This document shows, piece by piece, positions 26,927 through 36,812 of a stretch of 64,000 nucleotides of DNA. The notes beneath the pieces are model-generated. The model did not search any database, was not told where the DNA came from, and saw only the letters and a list, made by a program, of their open reading frames with translations. The position numbers were made by a program, and so were the translations under genes. Positions within the stretch are counted from its first letter, which is position 1. Each line of letters starts with the position of its first letter. Source of the stretch: Aureimonas jatrophae (GTDB taxonomy: Bacteria; Pseudomonadota; Alphaproteobacteria; Rhizobiales; Rhizobiaceae); assembly GCF_900104035.1 (NCBI RefSeq), contig NZ_FNIT01000008.1:140082-204081 (forward strand). The letters run 5' to 3'.

Positions 26927-27097
26927 GGCCGCCGGTCCGGCTGGCACCCTGTCCGGCTCGGTGAAGCAGCCATGCGGCTGCCGCCTTCCAGGAGCGCGGC
27001 GGATGCATGGGTGCGTCGGCAAATGCGCATTGGCCATCGGTCCGGCGACCGTGCTTGGGATCGAGCCTGTCCATCGATCGCTCCGGGAGGATGACCC

Positions 27098-28309
27098 ATG
27101 ATCTCGGTTTCGATCGACGAACCCGTCGGCCCCGATACGGCGTCGACCGGTCGCGGCGGGGGCTGGGCCATCGCAGCCCTGTCGCTCGGCTCCTTCGTGA
27201 TCGGCACGGGCGAGTTCGGGATCATGGGCCTGTTGCCGGAGGTGGCGCGCGATCTCGGTGCAACGATCCCCCAGGCCGGGCTCCTGATCACGGGCTATGC
27301 GCTCGGCGTCGTGTTCGGCGCGCCGCTTCTGGCCGTTCTGACGTCGCGCATGGAGCGCCGCCGCGTTCTCTTGGCGCTGGCCGCGATCATCGTGGTCGGC
27401 AACCTCGCCTGCACGTTGTCGCCGACCTACGGGCTGCTGATGGCCGCGCGCCTGTTCACCGCGCTGGCGCACGGCACGTTCTTTGGTGTCGGCGCGGTGC
27501 TGGCAGCCGAGGTCGCACGACCGGGCCGGCAGGCGCAGGCGATCTCGCTGATGTTCGTCGGCATGACGCTGGCCAATGTCGTCGGCGTTCCGCTCGGCAC
27601 GCTCGTGGGGCAGGCGTTCGGCTGGCGCACGCTGTTCGGCGTCGTCACGGCGCTCGCGCTTCTTCAGGCCCTGGCGCTGGCGCTCACGGTTCCGCGCAGC
27701 GTTCCGCGTGCCGATGTCGGCTTTCGCGACGAGGTGCGCGTGCTCCTGCGCCGTCCCGTTCTGGTCGCCATGTCGATCAGCGTACTCGCCTCGACCTCGC
27801 TGTTTGCGGTCTATACCTACATCACGCCGCTTCTGACCGACGTCACGCATGTCGCGCCAGCCGACGTGCCGGCTCTGCTTCTTGTGTTCGGCGTCGGGAT
27901 GACGGTCGGCAACATCCTGGGGGGACGCGCGGCGGACCGGTTTCTCCTGGTCGCGCTGATGGGTCTGTTTCTGGGGATCGTCGCGGTACTGCTGGCGCTC
28001 TGGCTTCTGGCGGATGCGCCCGCGGCCACGCTCGTGCTGCTGTTCGTCTGGGGCGCGCTGGTGTTCGGCGTGGTGGCGCCCATGCAGATGCGCATCGTCC
28101 AGGTGGCGGCGGGTGCGCGCAACCTCGCCTCGACGCTCAACCAAAGCGCCTTCAACCTTGGCAATGCGTTGGGGGCCTGGGCGGGGGCGGGACTGATCGG
28201 GGCGGGCGCCGGCTTCCGCGATCTGCCGCTGGCGGGCGCGCTGTTCGCCGCGCTGGCCTTGGTCGCCGTCCTGTGGAGCCGGCGCCTGGATCGGACCGCC
28301 CACGCCTGA
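27098..28309 (+). CDS. MFS transporter, AraJ/YdhP-like sugar or drug efflux family
   Basis: The 403-residue protein has 12 predicted helices and the pattern of the DHA1 AraJ/YdhP branch: SFVIGTGEFGIMGLLPEVARDL in the first helix region, RMERRRVLL in the loop after helix 2, and GTLVGQAFGWRTLF in helix 5. A GGGAGGATGACCC site precedes the ATG. It follows the agp operon on the same strand but after a 171-bp gap and may be independent. Members export sugars, purine nucleosides or drugs, and the substrate here cannot be inferred. Confidence 0.85.
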   Translation: MISVSIDEPVGPDTASTGRGGGWAIAALSLGSFVIGTGEFGIMGLLPEVARDLGATIPQAGLLITGYALGVVFGAPLLAVLTSRMERRRVLLALAAIIVVGNLACTLSPTYGLLMAARLFTALAHGTFFGVGAVLAAEVARPGRQAQAISLMFVGMTLANVVGVPLGTLVGQAFGWRTLFGVVTALALLQALALALTVPRSVPRADVGFRDEVRVLLRRPVLVAMSISVLASTSLFAVYTYITPLLTDVTHVAPADVPALLLVFGVGMTVGNILGGRAADRFLLVALMGLFLGIVAVLLALWLLADAPAATLVLLFVWGALVFGVVAPMQMRIVQVAAGARNLASTLNQSAFNLGNALGAWAGAGLIGAGAGFRDLPLAGALFAALALVAVLWSRRLDRTAHA

Positions 28310-28339
28310 TGCGCGGCGCGGGCGGTCCGCTTGACCGGA

Positions 28340-29002
28340 TCAGCCCGCCTGAAGGGGCGAGATCGAAATCTCGACGCGACGGTTGAGCGCGCGACCTTCT
28401 TCGGTGTTGTTGGAGGCGATGGGGCGGCTCATGCCGTAGCCCTGCGTGTTCAGGCGACGCGGGTTGACGCCCTGGCTCGCCAGGAACTGCGAGACCGACG
28501 AGGCGCGCCGCTGCGACAGGGCGAAGTTGTAGCCTTCGCCGCCCACATTGTCGGTGTTGCCGGCGACGTCCACGATGGAGCGGTCGTATTTGTTGAGGAC
28601 GATCGCGACCGACTGGAGCGTCGGATAGAATTCCGAGCGCACCTGGTCCTGGTTCGTGGCGAAGGTGATGTTGGAGGGCATGTTGAGGATGATGCGGTCG
28701 CCGTCGCGCGTCACCGAGACGCCGGTGCCCTGCAACTGGGCGCGCAGGTCCGCCTCCTGGCGGTCCATGTAGACGCCGATGCCGCCGCCGCCGATCGCGC
28801 CGATGCCGGCGCCGATCAGCGCCGCGCGACCGGGATCGGAGCCTGTCGCACGGCCGACGAGGTAGCCGCCGAGCGCGCCGGCACCCGCGCCGATGCCCAG
28901 GCCTCCGGCCGTGTTCGAGATCTTCTGCTCGCCCGTGTAGGGATCCGTCGTGCAGCCGGCGAGCATCGAGGTCGCGGCGAAAACGAGAAGCAGCTTCTTC
29001 AT
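28340..29002 (-). CDS. OmpA family lipoprotein (YiaD-like) with glycine-zipper segment
   Basis: The 220-residue protein has a lipoprotein signal ending in the lipobox LAGC (Cys17). A glycine-zipper region follows (about residues 33-80, GGLGIGAGAGALGGYLVG), and then a C-terminal OmpA peptidoglycan-binding domain with ITFATNQDQVRSEFYPTL, AGNTDNVGGEGYN and SQRRASSV. It should be anchored in the outer membrane and grip the murein. Downstream on this strand lies the convergent MFS gene, and upstream is the asd stop. It is probably monocistronic. Confidence 0.92.
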   Translation of the reverse strand: MKKLLLVFAATSMLAGCTTDPYTGEQKISNTAGGLGIGAGAGALGGYLVGRATGSDPGRAALIGAGIGAIGGGGIGVYMDRQEADLRAQLQGTGVSVTRDGDRIILNMPSNITFATNQDQVRSEFYPTLQSVAIVLNKYDRSIVDVAGNTDNVGGEGYNFALSQRRASSVSQFLASQGVNPRRLNTQGYGMSRPIASNNTEEGRALNRRVEISISPLQAG

Positions 29003-29111
29003 GGCGTCTTTGATCCAGCCGAAAGGCGTCGCCCTATCAGGCGGCGCCGTGTTGTTCGCGTTCCGGCGCTAGACAACAGTCGGGGCTGGATTGGGGCTGG
29101 CGAGACGAATG

Positions 29112-29137
29112 GTGGCCGGGCGTTGCCGCCCGGCCAC
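29112..29137 (-). terminator. Hairpin downstream of asd
   Basis: An 11-bp perfect stem (29112-29122 with 29127-29137) with loop TTGC lies 8 bp after the asd stop. No T-run follows on the minus strand, so termination may be partial or Rho-assisted. Confidence 0.55.
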
Positions 29138-29145
29138 AAGGATCG

Positions 29146-30177
29146 TCAGGCGGCGGCCTTGGCGCCGAGCAGCTTGCGGTTCACGAGAAGCTCCGCGATC
29201 TGGATGGCGTTCAGCGCCGCGCCCTTGCGCAGGTTGTCGGCCACGATCCACATGTTGAGCCCGTTCTCGAGCGTCTGGTCCTCGCGGATGCGGCTGATAT
29301 AGGTCGCGTCCTCGCCCGCGGTCTCGATCGGCGTGATGTAGCCGCCGTCCTCCTGCTTGTCGATCACGAGGCAGCCCGGCGCCTCGCGCAGGATATCGCG
29401 CGCCTCGTCCGCCGTGATCGGCTGTTCGAACTCGATGTTGACCGCCTCGGAATGCCCGATGAAGACCGGCACGCGGACCGCCGTGCAGGTCACCTTGATC
29501 TTGGGATCCAGCATCTTCTTGGTCTCGGCCATCACCTTCCACTCCTCCTTCGTGGAGCCGTCCTCCATGAAGACGTCGATGTGGGGGATCACGTTGAAGG
29601 CGATGCGCTTGGTGAACTTCTTGTTCGTGGTGGGATCGGCGACGAACACGGCGCGGCTCTGCTCGAAGAGCTCGTCCATGCCGTCCTTGCCCGCGCCCGA
29701 GACCGACTGGTAGGTCGACACCACGACGCGCTTGATCGTCGCGCGGTCGTGCAACGGCTTCAAGGCCACCACGAGCTGGGCCGTCGAGCAGTTCGGGTTG
29801 GCGATGATGTAGCGGTTTGTGAAGCCCTTCACCGCGTCGGCGTTCACCTCAGGCACCACCAGCGGCACGTCGGCGTCGTAGCGGAAGGCCGAGGAGTTAT
29901 CGATCACGACGCAACCCTTGGCGCCGATGCGCGGGGCCCATTCCTTGGCGACCGATCCGCCGGCCGACATGAGGCAGATGTCGGTGCCCGAGAAGTCGTA
30001 GGTGTCGAGCGACTTCACCTTGAGGGTCTTGTCGCCGAAGGAGACTTCGGTGCCCTGCGAGCGGCGAGAGGCGAGGGCCACCACTTCGTCGGCCGGGAAG
30101 CCGCGCTCCTCGAGGATGTTGAGCATCTCGCGGCCGACATTGCCTGTCGCGCCGACCACCGCCACCTTGTAACCCAT
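29146..30177 (-). CDS. asd: Aspartate-semialdehyde dehydrogenase
   Basis: The 343-residue enzyme makes aspartate semialdehyde from aspartyl phosphate with NADPH, on the way to lysine/diaminopimelate, threonine and methionine. It has the NADP-binding GATGNVGREML (residues 10-19), phosphate-binding residues around SAGGSVAKEWAP, active-site Cys130 in NPNCSTAQ, and the HSEAVNIEFE segment. Length and motifs are standard for the Gram-negative enzyme. A good promoter (TTGACA with CATAGG) lies about 120 bp upstream and a hairpin lies just after the stop, so it is probably a single-gene unit. Confidence 0.96.
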   Translation of the reverse strand: MGYKVAVVGATGNVGREMLNILEERGFPADEVVALASRRSQGTEVSFGDKTLKVKSLDTYDFSGTDICLMSAGGSVAKEWAPRIGAKGCVVIDNSSAFRYDADVPLVVPEVNADAVKGFTNRYIIANPNCSTAQLVVALKPLHDRATIKRVVVSTYQSVSGAGKDGMDELFEQSRAVFVADPTTNKKFTKRIAFNVIPHIDVFMEDGSTKEEWKVMAETKKMLDPKIKVTCTAVRVPVFIGHSEAVNIEFEQPITADEARDILREAPGCLVIDKQEDGGYITPIETAGEDATYISRIREDQTLENGLNMWIVADNLRKGAALNAIQIAELLVNRKLLGAKAAA

Positions 30178-30297
30178 CGTCTGACCTTAGCCTTCGCCCC
30201 GGAACCGGCCATGCGCTCGCCACCCGTCCCGGGGGCGTTCGGGACGAGGCGGTCAGATCGTAATCGTGGTTTTCGTGAGCGTGGTCATGGAGCCGAG

Positions 30298-30327
30298 CCT
30301 ATGCGCCCGGTGTCGTCGACGTGTCAA
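30298..30327 (-). promoter_or_regulatory. Sigma-70 type promoter of asd
   Basis: On the minus strand TTGACA (complement of 30322-30327) and CATAGG (complement of 30298-30303) are 18 bp apart. A start point near 30290 would give a leader of about 110 nt before the asd ATG. Confidence 0.5.
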
Positions 30328-30369
30328 TCGTCGATGCGCAACACCGCGACCACCATCGTGCTGGTGCGA

Positions 30370-30402
30370 TAAACGAAAGGGCAGCCCACGCGGGCTGCCC
30401 CT
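30370..30402 (-). terminator. Rho-independent terminator of the small gene at 30443
   Basis: GGGCAGCCC and GGGCTGCCC (within 30379-30400) form a 9-bp stem with a 4-base loop. On the minus strand it is followed by TTTCGTTT. It lies 40 bp after the small gene's stop and upstream of the asd promoter. Confidence 0.8.
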
Positions 30403-30442
30403 CAACTCTGTCGATGCGTCCGGCGAGCCGAGCGGTCGACCC

Positions 30443-30574
30443 TTAGCTCCGGCGCCAGTCGCGGCGGTCGGGGTAGCCGGCGGTCTGCGGACCGAGGCTC
30501 CGACGCGCGCCGCGCTCGGCGATCTTCTTGCTGATCCAACCCACCAGGACGGCCTTGATGATTCCGCGAATCAT
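30443..30574 (-). CDS. Small conserved-type protein of 43 residues
   Basis: The minus-strand ATG at 30574, preceded by GGAGCAGATC at ideal spacing, opens a 43-residue frame beginning MIRGIIKAVLVGWISKKIAE and ending in an Arg/Asp-rich tail DRRDWRRS. The first 20 residues form a hydrophobic or amphipathic helix with Lys at the end, so membrane association is likely. A Rho-independent terminator follows the stop. Ribosome-binding site, stop and terminator together make a complete gene. I recall similar short proteins in rhizobia, but no function is known. Confidence 0.7.
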   Translation of the reverse strand: MIRGIIKAVLVGWISKKIAERGARRSLGPQTAGYPDRRDWRRS

Positions 30575-30818
30575 GATCTGCTCCGTTTGACGTTCCTCTG
30601 CGCAAACAATGCGCTAGCGCGCCGTGGGTTCCGGTAGTGGCTCCGGGTCTTCGCCATCGCACGAAATGGTGACAGGCCGGATTCTGGACGGGCTTGTGCG
30701 AATCCCGGCGAAAATGGGGCAGGGCGCTTCCAATCGTTGACGAAGCGTTTACCGTAGGCCGCCGCATCGGGAGAATGCGCAAGAAACCGTCACGACGCGA
30801 CGGCGGGAGGAGAAGAGA

Positions 30819-32522
30819 GTGTCGACATATCCAGCGGGGGCCGAAGCCGCTCCCATACGCGCACCCATGACCAAGCGCGAGCGGAAGGTGATCATCGCCT
30901 CCTCGCTCGGCACGGTCTTCGAGTGGTACGACTTCTATCTGTACGGAACGCTGGCCGCGATCATCGGCAAGCAGTTCTTCTCGCAGTTCCCGCCGGCCAC
31001 GCAGGCGATCTTCGCCCTTCTGACATTTGCCGCCGGCTTCCTGGTTCGCCCGTTCGGCGCGCTGGTCTTCGGGCGGCTCGGCGATCTCGTCGGCCGCAAG
31101 TACACCTTCCTCCTGACGATCCTCATCATGGGCCTGTCGACCTTCGCGGTCGGCCTTCTGCCGGGCTATGAGCAGATCGGCATCGCCGCTCCCATCATCC
31201 TCGTTCTCTTGCGCATGGCGCAGGGCCTGGCGCTGGGCGGCGAATACGGTGGCGCGGTGGTCTACGTGGCGGAGCACTCGCCCCGTAACCGGCGCGGCTT
31301 CTACACCGCCTGGATCCAGACCACGGCAACGATGGGTCTTCTCCTGTCGCTGGCGGTGATCGTGACCCTGCGCGTCAACATGGGCGAGGAGGCCTTCGCC
31401 TCGACGCAGCCCTTGTTCTTCGGGCTCGAGGGCGGCTGGCGCGTTCCCTTCCTTCTGTCGATCGTGCTCCTGATCATCTCGATCTACATCCGGCTGCAGA
31501 TGCACGAGTCGCCGATCTTCCAGAAGATGAAGGAGGAGGGCACCCAGTCCAAGGCACCGCTGTCGGAGGCCTTCGGAAACTGGCGCAACGGTCGCATCGT
31601 CCTGATCGCCCTGTTCGGGCTCGTGATCGGCCAGGCCGTGGTCTGGTACACCGGCCAGTTCTACGCGCTGTTCTTCCTTCAGACGGTCCTGAAGATCGAT
31701 CTTCTGACGGCGAACGTCCTGATCGCCTGGGCGCTGATCATCGCAACGCCCTTCTTCCTCGTGTTCGGTTCGCTGTCGGACCGGATCGGTCGCAAACCCG
31801 TGATCCTGGCCGGCTGCCTCCTGGCGGCGGCGACCTACTTCCCGCTGTTCCAGGCGCTGACCACGGCCGCCAACCCGACCTATGCGAACGCGATCGAGAC
31901 CGTGCGCGCCGAGGTCGTCGCCGACCCCGCGACCTGCGGTTCGCTGTTCGACCCGGTGGGCGTGCGGACCTTCACGAGCCCCTGCGACGTGATGCGTCGC
32001 ACGATGTCCCAGCAGGCCTACCGCTACACGCAGGTCGACGCGCCCGCCGGCACGCCGGCCCAGCTCGTCGTCAACGGCGGCACGCCGATCGCCTTCACGG
32101 ACTCGGCCGGCTTCACCGCCGCGCTCGGTCCCGCCATGGTCGCGGCCGGCTATCCCGCCGCCAACGACCCGGCCAAGGTGAAGGTCGACGGCTTCTTCTC
32201 GGCTCTCGGCTCGGTGCAGGCGCTCAAGGTCATCCTGATCCTGACGGTGATGGTGATCTACGTGACGATCGTCTACGGCCCGATCGCCGCGGCGCTGGTG
32301 GAGTTCTTCCCGACCCGCATCCGCTATACCGCCATGTCCTTGCCCTACCATATCGGCAACGGCTGGTTCGGCGGCCTGCTTCCGGCCACGTCCTTCGCGA
32401 TCGTCGCCTCCACGGGCGATATCTTCGCGGGCCTCTGGTACCCGGTCTTCTTCGCGCTTCTGACGGTCGTGATCGGCGTCCTGTTCGTGCGCGAGCGTCG
32501 GAACGTCGATCTGGCGGACTGA
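30819..32522 (+). CDS. MFS transporter, metabolite:H+ symporter (MHS) family, with large extra loop
   Basis: The 567-residue protein starts with the MHS signature SSLGTVFEWYDFYLYGTLAA, then FLVRPFGALVFGRLGDLVGRK and QGLALGGEYGGA. The C-terminal half has SDRIGRKPVILAG. MHS transporters import dicarboxylates, betaines, shikimate and similar acids. Between about residues 349 and 467 there is an insertion of roughly 115 residues with two Cys, absent from classical members of about 430-450 residues. A shared terminator separates it from leuB. The substrate is unknown, though shikimate-type acids are within the family's range. Confidence 0.88.
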   Translation: MSTYPAGAEAAPIRAPMTKRERKVIIASSLGTVFEWYDFYLYGTLAAIIGKQFFSQFPPATQAIFALLTFAAGFLVRPFGALVFGRLGDLVGRKYTFLLTILIMGLSTFAVGLLPGYEQIGIAAPIILVLLRMAQGLALGGEYGGAVVYVAEHSPRNRRGFYTAWIQTTATMGLLLSLAVIVTLRVNMGEEAFASTQPLFFGLEGGWRVPFLLSIVLLIISIYIRLQMHESPIFQKMKEEGTQSKAPLSEAFGNWRNGRIVLIALFGLVIGQAVVWYTGQFYALFFLQTVLKIDLLTANVLIAWALIIATPFFLVFGSLSDRIGRKPVILAGCLLAAATYFPLFQALTTAANPTYANAIETVRAEVVADPATCGSLFDPVGVRTFTSPCDVMRRTMSQQAYRYTQVDAPAGTPAQLVVNGGTPIAFTDSAGFTAALGPAMVAAGYPAANDPAKVKVDGFFSALGSVQALKVILILTVMVIYVTIVYGPIAAALVEFFPTRIRYTAMSLPYHIGNGWFGGLLPATSFAIVASTGDIFAGLWYPVFFALLTVVIGVLFVRERRNVDLAD

Positions 32523-32547
32523 ACCGCCGGTCTCGACCGCTCAAGCT

Positions 32548-32587
32548 GAAACCGCCGCCCCGGATTGTCGTCCGGGGCGGCGGTTTC
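32548..32587. terminator. Bidirectional terminator between the MHS transporter and leuB
   Basis: A perfect 17-bp stem (32548-32564 with 32571-32587) with loop TTGTCG lies between the convergent stops. The stem ends in GAAA/TTTC, giving a short T-run in both directions. Confidence 0.88.
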
Positions 32588-32614
32588 GCATCAAGAAGCC
32601 GGCTCGCGCGAGCG

Positions 32615-33727
<1,113 letters not shown>

Positions 33728-33983
33728 GGAGGATCGTTCCTTTCAGCGCTGCCGGACGCGGCTGTCCGATCCGGTCGCGCGGGTCGTAGCGGTCCGCGTT
33801 CCCTGCGGCAAGGACGGTCGGGGGCGAGACCGCAACCGTTTCTTGACCAAGCGTCGGGATTGCCGCGTGCGCGCCGACCGGCGGAAATCGGCCGGTAAGG
33901 AGCAGCCGGTCAGATGGTCTCACGTGTCGTGCCGCCCGGCTTTGCCGCCGAGGCCGCACCGGGATCGTTGGGGGAGTTGCGCC

Positions 33984-36041
33984 TTGAGGTTGACCATACG
34001 CTGGAAGCTGGCGGCGGGCTTTGCCGTCGTGCTCGCGATGCTGGGCGCGACCAGCGCGCTGGGCATTCACACCCTGTCGGTCTCGAACCGCGAAGCCGAC
34101 GATTTCGCCTCCGGTTCCTTCGCCCGCGTCCAGGCGCTCGACGCCATCCGAACGCTGGAAACCCGCACGCGCCTGTCCATCCTGGACATGATCGCCTCCG
34201 ACGACGCCCAGGAGATCGGCGAGATCGACGCACGCATGGCCGGCGCACGCGAGGAGCTTTCGCGCGCCGTCGAGAGCTATGCCCAAAAGCTTCCGGCGGA
34301 ACGCCAGGCGCAGGGCGCCGAACTCGTGGCCTCTCTGCAGGCGCTCCAAACCACGGTCGACGCCACGCTGCCGAGCGCCCGTGCGACGGACCGCTCCGAC
34401 GCGATCCGCGCGATGACCAAGGCCGAGCCGACCGGCAAGAGCCTGGAGACGATGCTGACGCAGCTGCGCGCCGTGTTCCGCAACATGCCGGCGAGCCCCC
34501 TGACGCAGATCGCGCAGGCGACGCTGTCCGACATGCAGGCGAAGTTTCCGGAAGCCCGCTTCGTGTCGACGCAGGTTCTCCTGGAAAGCGACGGCAACAA
34601 GCTGAAGACGCTGGAGGCGAGCTACAAGGCCCGTCGCACGCAGTTCGACGCCTATGTCACGCAGATCCGCAGCGCCGCGGATGCCGCCGCGCAACCGCGC
34701 GTCGAGAAGATGGCCGCGACCTGGGCCTCGTTCCGCGACATGATGGACGGATGGGTGGCGCTGGGCGCGCGCAACACGTCGAGCCAAGCGATGCTGCAGA
34801 ACACGCAGGAGGTTCGCCCCGCCGCGCTCGCCTTCGAGACGCTGATCGACAAGCAGTCCGAGATCGAGCGGCAGATCGCGACGGACTACGTCGCCGAGAC
34901 CGCCTCGGCCTACGACCAGACACGCCTGTGGATGATCGCTCTGGGCGCCGGCGCGGTTCTTCTGGGGGCCATCGTCGCCTACGGGCTGGGCCGCTCGCTC
35001 TCGAACGCGCTGCGCCGGACGACGGCGCTGGCCGAGCGGATCGGCGAGGGCGACCTCACGGCCCGTACCGAGAGCGTCTCGCGCGACGAGATCGGCGATC
35101 TCCAGCGCGCCATGGGCGCGATGTCGGCGCATCTTGGCGAGATCGTCGCCTCAGTCCGCCAGTCGGCTGCCCAGGTCGCCTCCGGCTCCTCGCAGTCGGC
35201 GACGACCGCCGACCAGCTCTCGTCCGGCTCGACCGAGCAGGCCGCCGCCTCCGAGGAAGCCTCGGCCGCGCTGGAGGAGATGACCGCCAACATCCGCCAG
35301 AACGCCGACAACGCTTCGCAGACCGAGAAGATGGCCAAGCAGGCCAGCGTCCTGGCGAGCGAGGTGGGGACCAGCGCCGCGAAGGCCGCGACCGCGATGG
35401 AGAGCGTCTCGGCCAAGGTGCGCGACATCCGCGAGATCGCCCGGCAGACCGACCTTCTGGCCTTGAACGCGGCGATCGAGGCCGCCCGCGCGGGTGCGCA
35501 CGGCAAGGGGTTCGCCGTGGTCGCCTCCGAGGTCCGGAAGCTGGCCGAACGGGTGCAGGCCGCCGCTATCGAGATCGAGAGCCTGTCGCTCTCGACGCTC
35601 GACCTCACGGCCGAGGCCGGCCGGAAGATGTCGGTGCTGGTTCCCACGATCCAGCGCACGGACGAGCTCATCTCGGAGATCTCGGCGGCGTGCCGCGAGC
35701 AGTCGGTGGGCATCGAGCAGATTAACCAGGCCATCGTCCAGCTCGACCAGGTCACGCAGGCCAATGCCGGCGCCGCCAACCAGATGGCGGCCACCGCCGG
35801 CGAACTTTCCGCCGAGGCCGGTCATCTGTCGGAGCAGGTCGGCTTCTTCCGCACCGACGAGACGACGGAGACCCCTGCCGAACCGCGTGCCGTGGCGATG
35901 CCGCCCGCGCCCGTCGCCGCCCCGAAGGCCGACATCCGCGAGTTTCAGCCCCGCGCCCAGACAGCCCGCCGCGCGGCACCGGCCGAGGGCTTTGCGCTCG
36001 ACCTCGAGGACGACGCGGGCTTCGAGCGCCTCAGCGCCTGA
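33984..36041 (+). CDS. Methyl-accepting chemotaxis protein
   Basis: The 685-residue receptor has a first membrane helix (about 10-30), a helical periplasmic sensing region of some 280 residues, a second helix near residue 315 (MIALGAGAVLLGAIVAYGLG), a HAMP domain (RTTALAERIGEGDLTART), and the signalling domain with the hairpin tip [21 protein letters not shown]. The start is a TTG at 33984 behind GGGGGAG; this gives a protein beginning MRLTIRWKLAAGF, parallel to [13 protein letters not shown] in the second receptor at 62592. No CheR-binding pentapeptide ends the protein. It lies between leuD and leuB, on the opposite strand. The ligand is unknown. Confidence 0.9.
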   Translation: MRLTIRWKLAAGFAVVLAMLGATSALGIHTLSVSNREADDFASGSFARVQALDAIRTLETRTRLSILDMIASDDAQEIGEIDARMAGAREELSRAVESYAQKLPAERQAQGAELVASLQALQTTVDATLPSARATDRSDAIRAMTKAEPTGKSLETMLTQLRAVFRNMPASPLTQIAQATLSDMQAKFPEARFVSTQVLLESDGNKLKTLEASYKARRTQFDAYVTQIRSAADAAAQPRVEKMAATWASFRDMMDGWVALGARNTSSQAMLQNTQEVRPAALAFETLIDKQSEIERQIATDYVAETASAYDQTRLWMIALGAGAVLLGAIVAYGLGRSLSNALRRTTALAERIGEGDLTARTESVSRDEIGDLQRAMGAMSAHLGEIVASVRQSAAQVASGSSQSATTADQLSSGSTEQAAASEEASAALEEMTANIRQNADNASQTEKMAKQASVLASEVGTSAAKAATAMESVSAKVRDIREIARQTDLLALNAAIEAARAGAHGKGFAVVASEVRKLAERVQAAAIEIESLSLSTLDLTAEAGRKMSVLVPTIQRTDELISEISAACREQSVGIEQINQAIVQLDQVTQANAGAANQMAATAGELSAEAGHLSEQVGFFRTDETTETPAEPRAVAMPPAPVAAPKADIREFQPRAQTARRAAPAEGFALDLEDDAGFERLSA
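35683..35778 (+). repeat. 96-bp block nearly identical to 63901-63996 in the second receptor gene
   Basis: This end of the signalling domain differs from the other receptor at only 2 of 96 bases, both silent, although the sensing domains are unrelated at DNA level. A second shared block covers the hairpin tip near 35431-35490 and 63651-63700. Confidence 0.85.
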
Positions 36042-36060
36042 TCAGAGGCCGCGCCGATCT

Positions 36061-36094
36061 CCGCCCGCCCCGGCTCAAGCCCAGGGGCGGGCGG
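36061..36094. terminator. Terminator-like hairpin at the convergent receptor/leuD ends
   Basis: CCGCCCGCCCC (36061-36071) pairs with GGGGCGGGCGG (36084-36094). The loop contains the leuD stop codon. It has no clear T-run, so it may act as a stem that blocks read-through in either direction. Confidence 0.5.
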
Positions 36095-36680
36095 CTGCGT
36101 TTCTTGCCTCGAAGGCGCCGATGTCGCCCTCGCGCTCCAGTGTGAGCCCGATGTCGTCGAGGCCGTTCAACAGGCAGTGCTTGCGGAAGGCGTCGATCTC
36201 GAAATGCACCACCCCGCCGTCGGGGCGGCGGATTTCCTGGGTCGCCAGATCCACCGTCAGCTTGGCGTTCGCGCCCTTCTCGGCATCGGCCAGGAGGGCG
36301 TGCAGCTCCTCGGGCGAGACGCGGATCGGCAGGATGCCGTTCTTGAAGCAGTTGTTGTAGAAGATGTCGGCGAAGCTCGTCGAGATCACGCAGCGGATGC
36401 CGAAGTCGAGCAGCGCCCAGGGCGCGTGCTCGCGCGAGGATCCGCAACCGAAGTTGTCGCCCGCGACCAGGATCTCGGCCTGGCGGTAGGCCGGCTTGTT
36501 CAGCACGAACTCGGAATCCTCCGAACCGTCCTCGCGATAGCGGATGTTGGCGAACAGGCCGACCCCCAGCCCGGTGCGCCGGATCGTCTTCAGGTAGTCC
36601 TTCGGAATGATCATGTCGGTGTCGACGTTGAGGATCGGCAGCGGCGCGGCCACGCCCGTCAGATGGTCGAACTTCTGCAT
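36075..36680 (-). CDS. leuD: 3-isopropylmalate dehydratase small subunit
   Basis: The 201-residue protein has the standard LeuD length and motifs: [17 protein letters not shown], the substrate loop [33 protein letters not shown], and a C-terminal [17 protein letters not shown]. It forms the swivelling domain of the isopropylmalate isomerase with LeuC, which is not in this window. An AGGAAGTCC site precedes the ATG at 36680. The open frame upstream of that ATG is antisense to the lyase gene and is not part of leuD. Confidence 0.96.
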   Translation of the reverse strand: MQKFDHLTGVAAPLPILNVDTDMIIPKDYLKTIRRTGLGVGLFANIRYREDGSEDSEFVLNKPAYRQAEILVAGDNFGCGSSREHAPWALLDFGIRCVISTSFADIFYNNCFKNGILPIRVSPEELHALLADAEKGANAKLTVDLATQEIRRPDGGVVHFEIDAFRKHCLLNGLDDIGLTLEREGDIGAFEARNAAARPWA

Positions 36681-36812
36681 GGACTTCCTGAAGCTCCTCT
36701 TGGCACTCGGTCCGGCCTCGTTACACCCGGCGTCCCGGCAGCGGAAGCCTGACGCCGAACGCCGGCCGGGCCCTTGAAGGCGACGCGCCGCTGCGGCAAG
36801 ACACGCCGGCCC

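Noticed and set aside
25208..28303. Very long minus-strand open frame antisense to agpD and the MFS gene
   Set aside because: It is an artefact of high GC codon bias on the other strand: low-complexity Arg/Asp/Gln/His-rich translation, no domain, and the plus strand has complete ABC ATPase motifs.
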